A stretch of DNA of 16,172 nt from Ruminococcaceae bacterium UBA3710 (lineage in GTDB: Bacteria > Bacillota > Clostridia > Oscillospirales > Acutalibacteraceae): NCBI GenBank assembly GCA_002371985.1, contig DFHZ01000150.1:1-16172 (forward strand). Reading direction: 5' to 3'. Both the position numbers and the translations under genes were made by a program. Of this stretch, positions 1-7,240 are shown in pieces. Positions within the stretch are counted from its first letter, which is position 1. Each line of letters opens with the position of its first letter. The notes below the pieces were generated by a model. That model saw only the letters and a program-made list of their open reading frames with translations. It was not told the origin of the DNA and made no database searches.

Positions 1-425
1 TCTAATATTCTTCTAGTTTCTTGACTTCTTACCATTAAGTCATCTATTTTTCTAGCATTCTTAAATGAATTAGTTACTGCATCTTTAGTAATTTCATTAA
101 ATACTATTCTTTCATAATCTTTATCATCTATATCAAGTGCATCTTTTAAATGCCAAGAAATTGCTTCTCCTTCTCTATCAGGGTCGGTTGCAAGAATAAC
201 ACCGTCGCTTTTTTGAGCGGCAGATTTAAGTGATTTTATCAAATCTTTCTTCTCGGGCATATTTATATATTCAAGTTTAAAATTATTATCAACATCAATC
301 CCTATCTTCGATTTAGGAAGATCGCGGATGTGTCCCATTGATGCCATAACATCATAATCACTACCAAGATATTTCTTAATGCTTTTTACCTTGGTTGGGG
401 ACTCAACAATAACAAGTTTAGACAT
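1..425 (-). CDS. topA: DNA topoisomerase I, N-terminal part (runs off window)
   Basis: Type IA topoisomerase, which relaxes negatively supercoiled DNA by transient single-strand breakage. Translating the minus strand from an ATG at 425-423 gives about 141 residues with no stop before the window edge. The TOPRIM domain is clear: VIVESPTK near residues 5-12 carries the first acidic residue (E8), GHIRDLP lies near 31-37, and ATDPDREGEAISWH at about 79-92 carries the DxDxE metal-binding residues (D81, D83, E85). FNEITKDAV follows at about 109-117. The catalytic tyrosine and zinc fingers would lie outside the window. AAAGGAG precedes the ATG by about 7 bases. The gene begins 12 bases after dprA stops, the dprA-topA pair seen in many Firmicutes, and is probably co-transcribed with it. 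Confidence 0.96.
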   Translation of the reverse strand, partial: MSKLVIVESPTKVKSIKKYLGSDYDVMASMGHIRDLPKSKIGIDVDNNFKLEYINMPEKKDLIKSLKSAAQKSDGVILATDPDREGEAISWHLKDALDIDDKDYERIVFNEITKDAVTNSFKNARKIDDLMVRSQETRRIL

Positions 426-437
426 ATACTTGCTCCT

Positions 438-1580
438 TTATTTGATTTTGTATTGACCGCCGACAACAGGTTCAATCAGGTTTTCAAGTTCAAGTTCCGT
501 AAGTGCCGAAAGAATTAAATCAGACGACAAATTAGTTGCAGATAAATCGTCAATACTGAAAATTTGCTTATCTAAATAATTATATACTATTTTTGCCTCA
601 TTTGAAAGAGTTTCTTTTAAATTTTTTTGATATTTTTTAATTTCTTTTTTTGTTTTTACCTGGTCCTTTTTACTATACGCCCTTTCTATATCCAAATATT
701 CAGGATATGACGGTAAATACTCATTGAAAATATCAGAACAATCAAGAAGCGGTTTCGCACCCTCTCTAAGCAGATTGTTTGACCCTTTATACTCATTTAC
801 AGACGGATTGCCCGGAATGACAAATACATCTCTGCCCTCTTCTGCGGCGGCTTTTGCCGTAATAATCGCACCACTTCCTTCTCTTCCTTCAACAACTACG
901 GTTCCGAGTGTCAAGCCGGACATAATTCTATTCCTTATCGGGAAAGAAATCTTTGAAGGTCTGGCAAAAGGCGGATATTCGCTTATGAGACACCCGCTTT
1001 TGGCTACTTCCTCTCTTAAAGGCTTATTTTCCGGCAGATAATTACATAAAATACCGCAACCGAGTAGCAATGCAGTTATGCCCTCTGCCGATAAAACACC
1101 TTTATGTGCGGCAGTATCACATCCCTTTGCTCCGCCGCTCACAACTATCATACCGGCTCTTGAAAGTCGGTAACCCAAAGAGAATGCCGCCTTCTTACCG
1201 TAATCAGTACACTTACGAGGTCCTACAATAGTAATTGACGGCAGAGTATTAAAATCAGGAAAAATGCCTTTATAATACAATACTAACGGCGGTACACTGA
1301 TATTCTTCAAAGAATCAGGATAAATAGAATCGGTAATTTTAAGAATATTTATTTTATGCTCTTTACAAGTTTCAATAATTTTCTCGGCTCTATCATATTT
1401 TGCACTAATCAGTTTACTTTTTACGGCATCTGAAAATTCTATTTTAGTGGCAATATTTTTGATTTCGGCACTTAGCAAACCTGACGAATTTATTTTTTCA
1501 AAAACTTTAAATTCATTGCTTGAACCGGCACCGAAAGTATTGGCTAATGTAATCAAATTTAAAAGCGAATAGTCTTTCAT
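438..1580 (-). CDS. dprA: DNA processing protein DprA (RecA loader)
   Basis: DprA/Smf binds incoming single-stranded DNA during transformation and helps load RecA; it is widely conserved even where competence is unproven. The 380-residue protein has an N-terminal helical region, then the Rossmann-like core. Visible core motifs are VGPRKCTDYG at about 119-128, SGGAKGCDTAAH at about 148-159, FPIRNRIMSGL at about 213-223, and GSGAIITAKAAAEEGRDVF at about 235-253. The C-terminal ~55 residues, from about 325, look like the DprA winged-helix domain. In VGPRKCT a proline stands where a serine is common in the GSR motif. AAGGGG lies about 7 bases before the ATG. The gene starts 13 bases after the methyltransferase stop and is followed closely by topA, suggesting one transcription unit. 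Confidence 0.96.
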   Translation of the reverse strand: MKDYSLLNLITLANTFGAGSSNEFKVFEKINSSGLLSAEIKNIATKIEFSDAVKSKLISAKYDRAEKIIETCKEHKINILKITDSIYPDSLKNISVPPLVLYYKGIFPDFNTLPSITIVGPRKCTDYGKKAAFSLGYRLSRAGMIVVSGGAKGCDTAAHKGVLSAEGITALLLGCGILCNYLPENKPLREEVAKSGCLISEYPPFARPSKISFPIRNRIMSGLTLGTVVVEGREGSGAIITAKAAAEEGRDVFVIPGNPSVNEYKGSNNLLREGAKPLLDCSDIFNEYLPSYPEYLDIERAYSKKDQVKTKKEIKKYQKNLKETLSNEAKIVYNYLDKQIFSIDDLSATNLSSDLILSALTELELENLIEPVVGGQYKIK

Positions 1581-1593
1581 TACGAAATCCCCT

Positions 1594-2373
1594 TTATTTG
1601 GTTAATTCATAAATTGCTATTGCTGCGGCTGCTGCTGCGTTCAATGATTCTGCTCTGCCTGACATTGGAATTGTAATTTTGAAATCCGAATTATCTTTAA
1701 CCTGCTTTGAAATGCCGTTTGCCTCGTTACCGATAATAATTACATCGCCCGATTTAAAATCAATACTTGAAATCGGCTTTGCATCGCTATCAACAACACA
1801 AGAAAAACTTTTCAAGTTATTTTCTTTAAAAAATGAAGATAAATTATCGGTCATAAATATCGGCATTCTCAGTATCGTCCCCATAGAAGCACGAATGGAT
1901 TTAGGTGAAAATGGGTCGCAAGTAGTATTATTCATTATAATTCCGCCGACACCTAAAGCCTCGCAAGTTCTTGTGATTGCACCGAAATTTGATGGGTCTT
2001 GCAAGTTATCAAGGGCAATATATTTTTTATAAGGATCAATTTCATAGTTTTCTAACGGCATATCAACAACAAGGAGTATGCCTTGCGGTGTTTCCGTATC
2101 AGATATTCTTTCAAATAAAGCATCCGAAATCTGATAATTGTTCTGAGCCTTATCGGCGAAAGCCGTAACCTTATCCGAAAACTTTTGAGTAAAATTATTG
2201 TTTACTATCAAACAATAAACAGAAGCATTATTTTCAAAAACATCTTCGGAAATTCTCAGTCCTTCAATTACGATTTTTCTCTCGGAAAATCTGAATTTTG
2301 AGGACTTTTGAAGTTTTGAAACATACTTAATTACCTTATTATCTTTAGATGTGATTTCGGTAAATTTACCCAT
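1594..2373 (-). CDS. TrmH/SpoU-family RNA 2'-O-ribose methyltransferase
   Basis: SPOUT-class methyltransferase that transfers a methyl group from S-adenosylmethionine to a ribose 2'-OH, most likely in 23S rRNA (RlmB-like); the exact nucleotide cannot be read from the sequence. I place the start at 2373, giving 259 residues, because AAGGGG sits 6-7 bases before this ATG. An ATG 33 bases further upstream lacks such a site and would add an atypical MILYIFYKGQK extension. Residues 1-105 resemble the SpoU substrate-binding domain (SKDNKVIKYVSKLQKSSKFR). The trefoil-knot catalytic domain shows motif 1 (LQDPSNFGAITRTCEALG, ~124-141), motif 2 (IIGNEANGIS, ~213-222) and motif 3 (IPMSGRAESLNAAAAAAIA, ~235-253). 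It follows the rplT terminator and leads into dprA. Confidence 0.9.
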   Translation of the reverse strand: MGKFTEITSKDNKVIKYVSKLQKSSKFRFSERKIVIEGLRISEDVFENNASVYCLIVNNNFTQKFSDKVTAFADKAQNNYQISDALFERISDTETPQGILLVVDMPLENYEIDPYKKYIALDNLQDPSNFGAITRTCEALGVGGIIMNNTTCDPFSPKSIRASMGTILRMPIFMTDNLSSFFKENNLKSFSCVVDSDAKPISSIDFKSGDVIIIGNEANGISKQVKDNSDFKITIPMSGRAESLNAAAAAAIAIYELTK

Positions 2374-2409
2374 TTTTTGCCCCTTATAAAAAATATATAA
2401 TATCAAAAG

Positions 2410-2433
2410 TCGCCCGAGAAATATCTCGGGCGA
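2410..2433 (-). terminator. Terminator after rplT
   Basis: The stem CGCCCGAGA (2411-2419) pairs perfectly with TCTCGGGCG (2424-2432) around a 4-base loop, plus one more T-A pair outside. Read on the minus strand it is followed by ACTTTTGA, a short T tract. It lies 8 bases past the rplT stop, where the infC-rpmI-rplT transcript should end. The short T tract suggests partial read-through into the methyltransferase-dprA-topA genes, for which I see no separate strong promoter. Confidence 0.8.
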
Positions 2434-2440
2434 AAAGTAT

Positions 2441-2800
2441 TTATTTTTCTAATGCTTTACTTGCAGTCTTTACAAGTGCTGCAAATCCCTTTTCATCGTT
2501 TACAGCAATGTCAGCCAACATTTTACGGTTGATTTGAACACCGGCCTTATTAAGACCGTTCATAAATGTAGAATAATTCATACCGTTGATTTTAGCGGCT
2601 GCAGAAATACGAGTAATCCACAAACGACGGAAATCTCTTTTCTTCTGTCTACGACCGATATAGGCATAATTGCCGGATTTCATAACTGCTTCTTTCGCAG
2701 TTTTAAAGAGTTTTGATTTAGCACCAAAATAACCCTTGGCAAGTTTTAATGTTTTCTTTCTTCTTTTGCGTGTAGCCAACGCACCTTTAACACGAGCCAT
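2441..2800 (-). CDS. rplT: 50S ribosomal protein L20
   Basis: L20 binds 23S rRNA early in 50S subunit assembly and, in Bacillus subtilis, represses its own operon through the infC leader. The 119-residue length is normal. The basic N-terminus [20 protein letters not shown] and the core region [20 protein letters not shown] are characteristic of the family. The start has a strong site (GGAGG about 8 bases before the ATG). It is the last gene of the infC-rpmI-rplT operon, 32 bases after rpmI, and is followed by a terminator hairpin. A leader with an attenuator-like hairpin sits upstream of infC (see 3578-3716), consistent with feedback control by L20. Confidence 0.98.
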   Translation of the reverse strand: MARVKGALATRKRRKKTLKLAKGYFGAKSKLFKTAKEAVMKSGNYAYIGRRQKKRDFRRLWITRISAAAKINGMNYSTFMNGLNKAGVQINRKMLADIAVNDEKGFAALVKTASKALEK

Positions 2801-2832
2801 GTTAAGTAACCTCCACTTTCAATTAGTCCCGA

Positions 2833-3030
2833 TTATTTATACGGAATCATTTTCTTTACCTTTGCAACATTTGTTACATCGGCACATACTACTTTGCGAA
2901 GATTTCTCTTACGCTTTGTTGTTTTCTTGTTGAGAATATGTGACTTGAAAGCATGAGCACGTTTAACCTTGCCGGTCTTTGTGAGTTTAAAACGCTTTTT
3001 TGCGCCACTGTGAGTTTTAATCTTAGGCAT
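2833..3030 (-). CDS. rpmI: 50S ribosomal protein L35
   Basis: Small, very basic 50S protein of 65 residues, the normal length. The opening [20 protein letters not shown] is the family signature, and the body is dominated by Lys and Arg. AGGAGG lies about 6 bases before the ATG. It sits between infC (25 bases upstream) and rplT, the standard bacterial order, and has no promoter of its own that I can see. Confidence 0.98.
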   Translation of the reverse strand: MPKIKTHSGAKKRFKLTKTGKVKRAHAFKSHILNKKTTKRKRNLRKVVCADVTNVAKVKKMIPYK

Positions 3031-3055
3031 TTTTATGTCCTCCTGAATATAATAC

Positions 3056-3577
3056 TTATTTACCGGATTTCGGAGCCATAAACATTAACATGTTTCGTCC
3101 TTCCATCTTAGCAGCTTTTTCAACATTTGCAACATCCGAACAATAATTTGCAAATCGCTCCATAATTTCATATCCCATTTCCGGGTGGCCGAGTTCACGA
3201 CCTCTGAATCTTATAGAAAATTTCACTTTATTGCCCGCCTGCAAAAATTTCTTTGCATGGTTGCCTTTTGTCTCAAAGTCATGCGTATCAATTCCAACGC
3301 CTATAAGACGAATTTCTTTGATTTCAATAACTTTTTGATTTTTCTTGGCATCTTTTTCTCTCTTTGCCTGTTCAAAACGGTATTTTCCGTAATCCATAAT
3401 TTTGCATACCGGCGGAACTGCGTTAGGAGAAATATTGACGAGGTCAAGGTCATTAGCGAATGCTACTTCAAGTGCCTTTTCGATTGGCATTATTCCAAGT
3501 TGTGCACCGTCATTTCCTATTACTCTGACTTCTTTAGCTTTGATACCTTCGTTGATTGCTAATTCTTTGCTGCTGAT
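3056..3577 (-). CDS. infC: Translation initiation factor IF-3, ATC start
   Basis: IF-3 binds the 30S subunit, keeps it apart from 50S and checks start-codon/initiator tRNA pairing. The first in-frame ATG (3490) would give only 144 residues and cut off the conserved N-terminus. The frame stays open upstream, encoding [20 protein letters not shown], which matches the family N-terminus (B. subtilis begins MISKDFIINEQIRAREVRLI as I recall it). GGGGGTG lies 7 bases before an ATC at 3577-3575, giving 173 residues, the normal size. No ATG, GTG or TTG is usefully placed nearby. E. coli infC starts at AUU and uses this for autoregulation, so an ATC start here is credible. The C-domain motifs [16 protein letters not shown] and [17 protein letters not shown] are clear. 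First gene of infC-rpmI-rplT. Confidence 0.93.
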   Translation of the reverse strand: MSSKELAINEGIKAKEVRVIGNDGAQLGIMPIEKALEVAFANDLDLVNISPNAVPPVCKIMDYGKYRFEQAKREKDAKKNQKVIEIKEIRLIGVGIDTHDFETKGNHAKKFLQAGNKVKFSIRFRGRELGHPEMGYEIMERFANYCSDVANVEKAAKMEGRNMLMFMAPKSGK

Positions 3578-3716
3578 TGTGAAGCACCCCCGTAAAATTG
3601 GTAAAAATAAAACGCAGACAAAAAATGTCCGCGTTCAATAAAGATCAATTAAGATAATCTTATTAACCTTGCGACGCAATCACTAAGGTGAGAACCGAAC
3701 ATTCTTCTTCGTTGTC
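3578..3716 (-). promoter_or_regulatory. infC operon leader, probable L20 autoregulatory leader
   Basis: About 139 nt separate the predicted transcription start from the infC start codon. The RNA contains a stem ACCTT/AAGGT enclosing TTGC-GTC-GCAA, then a small AAGAT/ATCTT hairpin, and finally a 10-bp hairpin followed by a U-rich run just before the ribosome binding site. In B. subtilis and relatives, L20 binds a leader at this place that mimics its 23S rRNA site and triggers early termination. Position, length and the terminal hairpin all fit that model. I have not matched it to the Rfam L20 leader covariance model. Confidence 0.7.
3601..3635 (-). terminator. Attenuator hairpin in the infC leader
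   Basis: On the minus strand AACGCGGACA (3635-3626) pairs with TGTCTGCGTT (3620-3611) over 10 bp with a single G-U, around a 5-T loop, and is followed by TTATTTTTA. This is a complete intrinsic terminator placed before the gene's own ribosome binding site, so it should act as a conditional attenuator rather than an operon end. Confidence 0.82.
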
Positions 3717-3722
3717 CTAAAC

Positions 3723-3750
3723 ATTATACTACAAATACAAAATTTGTCAA
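3723..3750 (-). promoter_or_regulatory. Consensus SigA-type promoter for infC-rpmI-rplT
   Basis: The minus strand reads TTGACA (3750-3745), 16 bases, then TATAAT (3728-3723): both hexamers match the consensus exactly. Transcription should start near 3716. It lies just past the clpX terminator, as expected for an independent, strongly expressed ribosomal-protein operon. Confidence 0.9.
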
Positions 3751-3769
3751 GTAAAATTTATCATTTTTG

Positions 3770-3795
3770 AAAAACACCTATCAGAAGATAGGTGT
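3770..3795 (-). terminator. Terminator after clpX
   Basis: ACACCTATC (3774-3782) and GATAGGTGT (3787-3795) form a perfect 9-bp stem with a 4-base loop. On the minus strand the stem runs directly into five Ts (3774-3770). It lies 5 bases after the clpX stop codon and separates the tig-clpP-clpX block from the infC promoter. Confidence 0.88.
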
Positions 3796-3800
3796 AAGAA

Positions 3801-5030
3801 CTATTTAATTATTTCTGCTGTACCGTTTTCTACGGTATTCTTTGTAATAATAACCTTTTTGACCGAGTCGTCAGAAGGTATCTCAAACATAAGATTTTGA
3901 AGCACACCTTCAATAATTGAGCGAAGTCCTCTTGCACCTGTTTTTCTTTCAATCGTCATATCGGCAATTTTTTCAAGTGCTTCGTTCTCAAATTCAAGGT
4001 CAACATTATCCATCTTAAACAAAGCAGTATATTGCTTGATGATTGAATTTTTAGGTTCGGTCATAATTCTAACCAATGTATCTTTATCCATACCTTTTAA
4101 GGCAGTGATTACAGGCAAACGACCTACAAGTTCGGGAATCATACCGAATTTAACAAGGTCTTGGTGTGTTGCTGTTTCACAAAGAGATTGAGCCTCAATG
4201 CTTTTCGGAGATTTTACATCGGCACCAAATCCAAGGCTACTGCCACCCATACGGCGTTCTATTACCTTTTCGATGCCGTCAAAAGCACCGGCACAAATAA
4301 ACAGAATATTTGTAGTATCAATTTGAATAAATTCTTGTTGCGGATGCTTTCTGCCCCCCTGCGGAGGAACATTTGAAACCGTACCCTCAAGAATTTTAAG
4401 CAATGCCTGTTGAACACCTTCACCGCTGACATCACGGGTAATAGACGCATTCTCTGATTTTCTGGCAATTTTATCAATTTCGTCTACATATATTATACCG
4501 TGCTCAGCCTTTTTAATATCAAAATCGGCGGCTTGAATAAGACGAAGCAAGATATTTTCGACATCCTCGCCTACATAACCTGCTTCGGTAAGTGTAGTAG
4601 CATCAGTTATGGCAATCGGAACATCAAGAATTTTTGCAAGGGTCTGGGCAAGTAAAGTTTTACCGACACCCGTAGGGCCTATCATTAAAACATTACTCTT
4701 ATTCAGTTCAACATCAGTTTTGTTATTTATCCTTTTATAATGGTTATATACCGCTACCGATAAAGTCTTTTTGGCATCTTCCTGACCGATTACATATTCG
4801 TCAAGTTTCGCCTTAATTTCAGCCGGTTTCGGTAAAACAAAACTATCGTCTTCCTTAGTCTTTGAAGATTTCGGTGATTTGGCTTTGGCCTCATCATCAA
4901 AAAGCAATGAAGCACAAAAATCTATACAACCGTCGCAGATATATACACCAGGACCCTCAACAAGTCTTGTTACCTCATCTTGCGTCTTTCCGCAAAACGA
5001 ACAGCGAATTTCTTTATCTTCGTTTTTCAA
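3801..5030 (-). CDS. clpX: ATP-dependent Clp protease ATP-binding subunit ClpX
   Basis: AAA+ unfoldase that recognises tagged proteins and feeds them into ClpP. The 409-residue protein has the N-terminal zinc-binding domain (C10, C13, C32, C35). The AAA+ core shows Walker A GPTGVGKT (~118-125), the pore loop GYVG (~151-154), Walker B IIYVDEID (~179-186), an RKH pore loop (~227-229), the ClpP-docking tripeptide as LGF (~266-268, often IGF) and a sensor-2 region with GARGLRSI. The start is a TTG at 5030-5028, with GGGAGA 8 bases upstream; no ATG or GTG fits the family N-terminus better. It begins 14 bases after clpP stops and ends in a terminator. With tig and clpP upstream it forms a proteostasis cluster. 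I see no CtsR or CIRCE operator. Confidence 0.98.
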   Translation of the reverse strand: MKNEDKEIRCSFCGKTQDEVTRLVEGPGVYICDGCIDFCASLLFDDEAKAKSPKSSKTKEDDSFVLPKPAEIKAKLDEYVIGQEDAKKTLSVAVYNHYKRINNKTDVELNKSNVLMIGPTGVGKTLLAQTLAKILDVPIAITDATTLTEAGYVGEDVENILLRLIQAADFDIKKAEHGIIYVDEIDKIARKSENASITRDVSGEGVQQALLKILEGTVSNVPPQGGRKHPQQEFIQIDTTNILFICAGAFDGIEKVIERRMGGSSLGFGADVKSPKSIEAQSLCETATHQDLVKFGMIPELVGRLPVITALKGMDKDTLVRIMTEPKNSIIKQYTALFKMDNVDLEFENEALEKIADMTIERKTGARGLRSIIEGVLQNLMFEIPSDDSVKKVIITKNTVENGTAEIIK

Positions 5031-5044
5031 AGTGAAATTCTCCC

Positions 5045-5632
5045 TTATCTCTTTGTTATTACTTTATCAATAAGTCCGTATTCAGCGGCTTCGGCAGCAG
5101 ACATAAAGTTATCTCTTTCGGTATCTCTCTCGATAATTTCAAGAGGTTTTCCCGTTCTTTCGGATAAAATTGTATTTAATGTACTGCGGGTTTTCTTAAT
5201 ATGATTGGCATGAATTAAAATATCGGTCGCCTGACCTTCGGCAGAACCCAAAGGCTGGTGAATCATAATTTCACTGTTAGGAAGAGCATATCTCTTGCCC
5301 TTAGCCCCTGCGGCAAGTAAAAAAGCACCCATACTTGCAGCCATACCAAGACAAATTGTTGATACATCGCATTTAATATACTGCATTGTGTCATAAATAG
5401 CCATACCTGCCGAAACAGAACCGCCGGGACTATTTATATAGAAACTGATATCCTTTTCGGGGTCCTGACCTTCAAGATAAAGCATTTGTGCTATTATAAC
5501 ACTTGCACTTGCATTATCAACCTGGTCATTAAGCATAATGATTCTATCATTAAGTAAGCGGGAAAAAATATCATAGGAGCGTTCTCCCCTGCTTGTTTGT
5601 TCAATAACATAAGGTACTAAACTCATATCCAT
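5045..5632 (-). CDS. clpP: ATP-dependent Clp protease proteolytic subunit ClpP
   Basis: Serine peptidase that forms a barrel of two stacked rings and degrades proteins delivered by ClpX. I start it at the ATG at 5632-5630 because GGAGG lies 9 bases upstream and the N-terminus ([20 protein letters not shown]) then matches the family. The frame extends 22 codons further up, but that part is hairpin sequence, not protein. The 195-residue product has the catalytic triad Ser100 (GMAASMG), His125 (MIHQPLG) and Asp174 (TERDNFMS), plus the oxyanion/glycine-rich segment [11 protein letters not shown]. Length and triad spacing are typical. It sits between tig and clpX and is probably co-transcribed with clpX, 14 bases away. 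Confidence 0.98.
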   Translation of the reverse strand: MDMSLVPYVIEQTSRGERSYDIFSRLLNDRIIMLNDQVDNASASVIIAQMLYLEGQDPEKDISFYINSPGGSVSAGMAIYDTMQYIKCDVSTICLGMAASMGAFLLAAGAKGKRYALPNSEIMIHQPLGSAEGQATDILIHANHIKKTRSTLNTILSERTGKPLEIIERDTERDNFMSAAEAAEYGLIDKVITKR

Positions 5633-5662
5633 AAATAATTCCTCCAAAATTATTATTTTATA

Positions 5663-5698
5663 ATGGGTCGAAACAAAGACTTCTTTATTCCGACCCAT
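5663..5698 (-). promoter_or_regulatory. Hairpin between tig and clpP
   Basis: ATGGGTCG (5663-5670) and CGACCCAT (5691-5698) form a perfect 8-bp outer stem. Inside it, AAAGA/TCTTT gives a second stem. On the minus strand it is followed by TATAAAATAATAATTTTGG rather than a clean T run, then the clpP ribosome binding site. It could be a weak terminator of tig, a processing site or a control element for clpP. The structure is clear; the role is inferred. Confidence 0.55.
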
Positions 5699-5733
5699 AA
5701 ATTATTGACATAAATTTTTATTTCTAAACAACC

Positions 5734-7152
5734 TTATTTATCCGAAGCCTTTTTTGTTGTTTTTTTGGCTGTGGTTGTTTTTGTTGCAGAAGTCTTCTTG
5801 GTAGTTGCAGTCTTAGCAGAAGTCTTTTTAGCGGCAGGTTTCTTTTCTGCCTCGCCATCATCAGCCTTTTCTGTTAAAACGGCATTTTCTTTAACAAGGT
5901 CAATAGCCTTGCCAACAGCAATATCCTTTTCTATTTCAGTTTTCGGAATAGCAGATTTAACTTTTTCTATATCAACACCGTACTGAGCAGCAAGTTCTTC
6001 GTAGTGCTTTTCAACTGCTTCGTCGTCAGCAACAATTTTTTCAAGTTCAACTATTTTCTCGAGAGCCAAACGATATTTAACCTGCATCTCTGCCTGAGGA
6101 CGGAATGTCTTTCTGAAATCCTCAATGGTGCTATTTGTATATTTAAGGTACAAATCAAGGCTCATACCTTGAGATTGCAAACGGTATGCAAAATCTTCAA
6201 CAGCAGCATTCATACGGTTTTCAAACATTGCTTCCGGGATTTCACCCTTAATTCCGTCAACAATTTGCTGAACGAGTTCATTTTCTACGGCCTCGTCAGC
6301 GGCATGCTGCTTTCTTTCAAGAGCCTTCTTCTTAAGGTCTGCTTTTAAATCTTTGAGTGTATCAAACTCGCTTACATCTTTTGCAAATTCGTCATCAATG
6401 GTCGGAAGTTCTTTAACTTTAATCTCGTGAAGATTGATTTTAAATACGGCTTCTTTTCCTGCAAGTTCTTTTGCACCGTAATCTTCAGGGAAAGTTACAT
6501 TGATATCAAATTTATCGCCGATATTTTTACCGATAATCTGGTCTTCAAATCCCGGAATAAAGGTATTTGAGCCGAGTTCCAAAGATTGGGCTTCTGCCTT
6601 ACCGCCGTCAAAAGCCTTGCCGTCAGCAAAACCTTCGTAGTCGATAACAACCGTATCGCCTTTCTTTGCAGGTCTGTCTTCAACAGAAACCATACGGGAA
6701 TTTCTATCAGCCATTTGATTGAGTTCAGCCGTAATTTCAGCGGCTTTAACTTCAACAACCGGCTTATTAGCCTTAAGACCTTTATATTTGCCTATTTCGA
6801 TTTCAGGATATGTAGTTACGGTAATTTTGAAATCAACACCGTCTTCTTTTGAAATAGAAACAAGGTCAAAATCCATCTTATCTTCAATAGTTCTAAGACC
6901 GGACTCTTTAATTGCTTCTTCAACAACATCGTTATAGATAAGATTCATAGCATCCTCATAGAATACTTCAACGCCGTAATAGGTTTCTATCATATGAAGA
7001 GGTGCTTTTCCCTTTCTGAATCCCGGAACATTGATTTTCTTTCCGTTTTTCTTATAAGCCTGTTTGATTGCTTCGCGGAATTTTTCTCCGTCCACTGTAA
7101 TTTCAAGGCTGTACTTATTTGTTTCAAGTTTTTTTGTCTCTTTTAAACTCAT
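5734..7152 (-). CDS. tig: Trigger factor (ribosome-bound chaperone) with Lys/Thr/Ala tail
   Basis: Trigger factor docks on ribosomal protein L23 at the exit tunnel and shields nascent chains; its middle domain is an FKBP-type prolyl isomerase. The 472-residue protein has the ribosome-docking signature GFRKGKAP (~44-51) and an FKBP-like domain around 160-245 (GDTVVIDYEGFADGKAFDGG, LGSNTFIPGFEDQIIG). A helical C-terminal arm runs to about residue 430. The last 36 residues (437-472) are almost entirely Lys, Ala, Thr and Ser in KKT/AKK repeats. This tail lies beyond the usual ~430-residue length, is probably disordered and resembles histone H1-like tails. GGAGG precedes the ATG by about 10 bases and a promoter lies just upstream (7182-7210). 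First gene of the tig-clpP-clpX cluster. Confidence 0.97.
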   Translation of the reverse strand: MSLKETKKLETNKYSLEITVDGEKFREAIKQAYKKNGKKINVPGFRKGKAPLHMIETYYGVEVFYEDAMNLIYNDVVEEAIKESGLRTIEDKMDFDLVSISKEDGVDFKITVTTYPEIEIGKYKGLKANKPVVEVKAAEITAELNQMADRNSRMVSVEDRPAKKGDTVVIDYEGFADGKAFDGGKAEAQSLELGSNTFIPGFEDQIIGKNIGDKFDINVTFPEDYGAKELAGKEAVFKINLHEIKVKELPTIDDEFAKDVSEFDTLKDLKADLKKKALERKQHAADEAVENELVQQIVDGIKGEIPEAMFENRMNAAVEDFAYRLQSQGMSLDLYLKYTNSTIEDFRKTFRPQAEMQVKYRLALEKIVELEKIVADDEAVEKHYEELAAQYGVDIEKVKSAIPKTEIEKDIAVGKAIDLVKENAVLTEKADDGEAEKKPAAKKTSAKTATTKKTSATKTTTAKKTTKKASDK

Positions 7153-7181
7153 TACTTATTACCTCCGAACAAATTGCACCT

Positions 7182-7210
7182 ATTATAACATATTTTTGCA
7201 GAAATTTCCA
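7182..7210 (-). promoter_or_regulatory. Promoter for tig
   Basis: The minus strand reads TGGAAA (7210-7205; 4 of 6 to TTGACA), a 17-base spacer, then TATAAT (7187-7182, exact). The start would be near 7175, leaving a short leader of about 22 nt before the tig ATG. No heat-shock operator (CIRCE or CtsR repeat) is visible around it. Confidence 0.68.
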
Positions 7211-7240
7211 CTATTTTTTTAAAAAAATCATATTTTTAAA

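Noticed and set aside
724..1041. Open frame on the plus strand opposite dprA
   Set aside because: It lies entirely antisense to conserved dprA codons, has no ribosome site and no recognisable protein; it is a shadow of the coding strand. The same applies to plus-strand frames opposite the methyltransferase, rplT, infC, clpX, tig, thrC, the dipeptidase, the MFS gene and lepB.
2374..2406. N-terminal extension of the methyltransferase (MILYIFYKGQK)
   Set aside because: The extension overlaps the ribosome binding site of the ATG at 2373, is unlike the family N-terminus, and its own ATG lacks an SD sequence.
5633..5698. 22-codon N-terminal extension of ClpP
   Set aside because: This sequence is a hairpin and a GGAGG site; the mature family N-terminus begins at the ATG at 5632.
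7153..7240. CIRCE or CtsR heat-shock operator before tig-clpP-clpX
   Set aside because: No inverted TTAGCACTC-type repeat and no tandem GGTCAAA-type heptads are present; only an ordinary promoter is visible.
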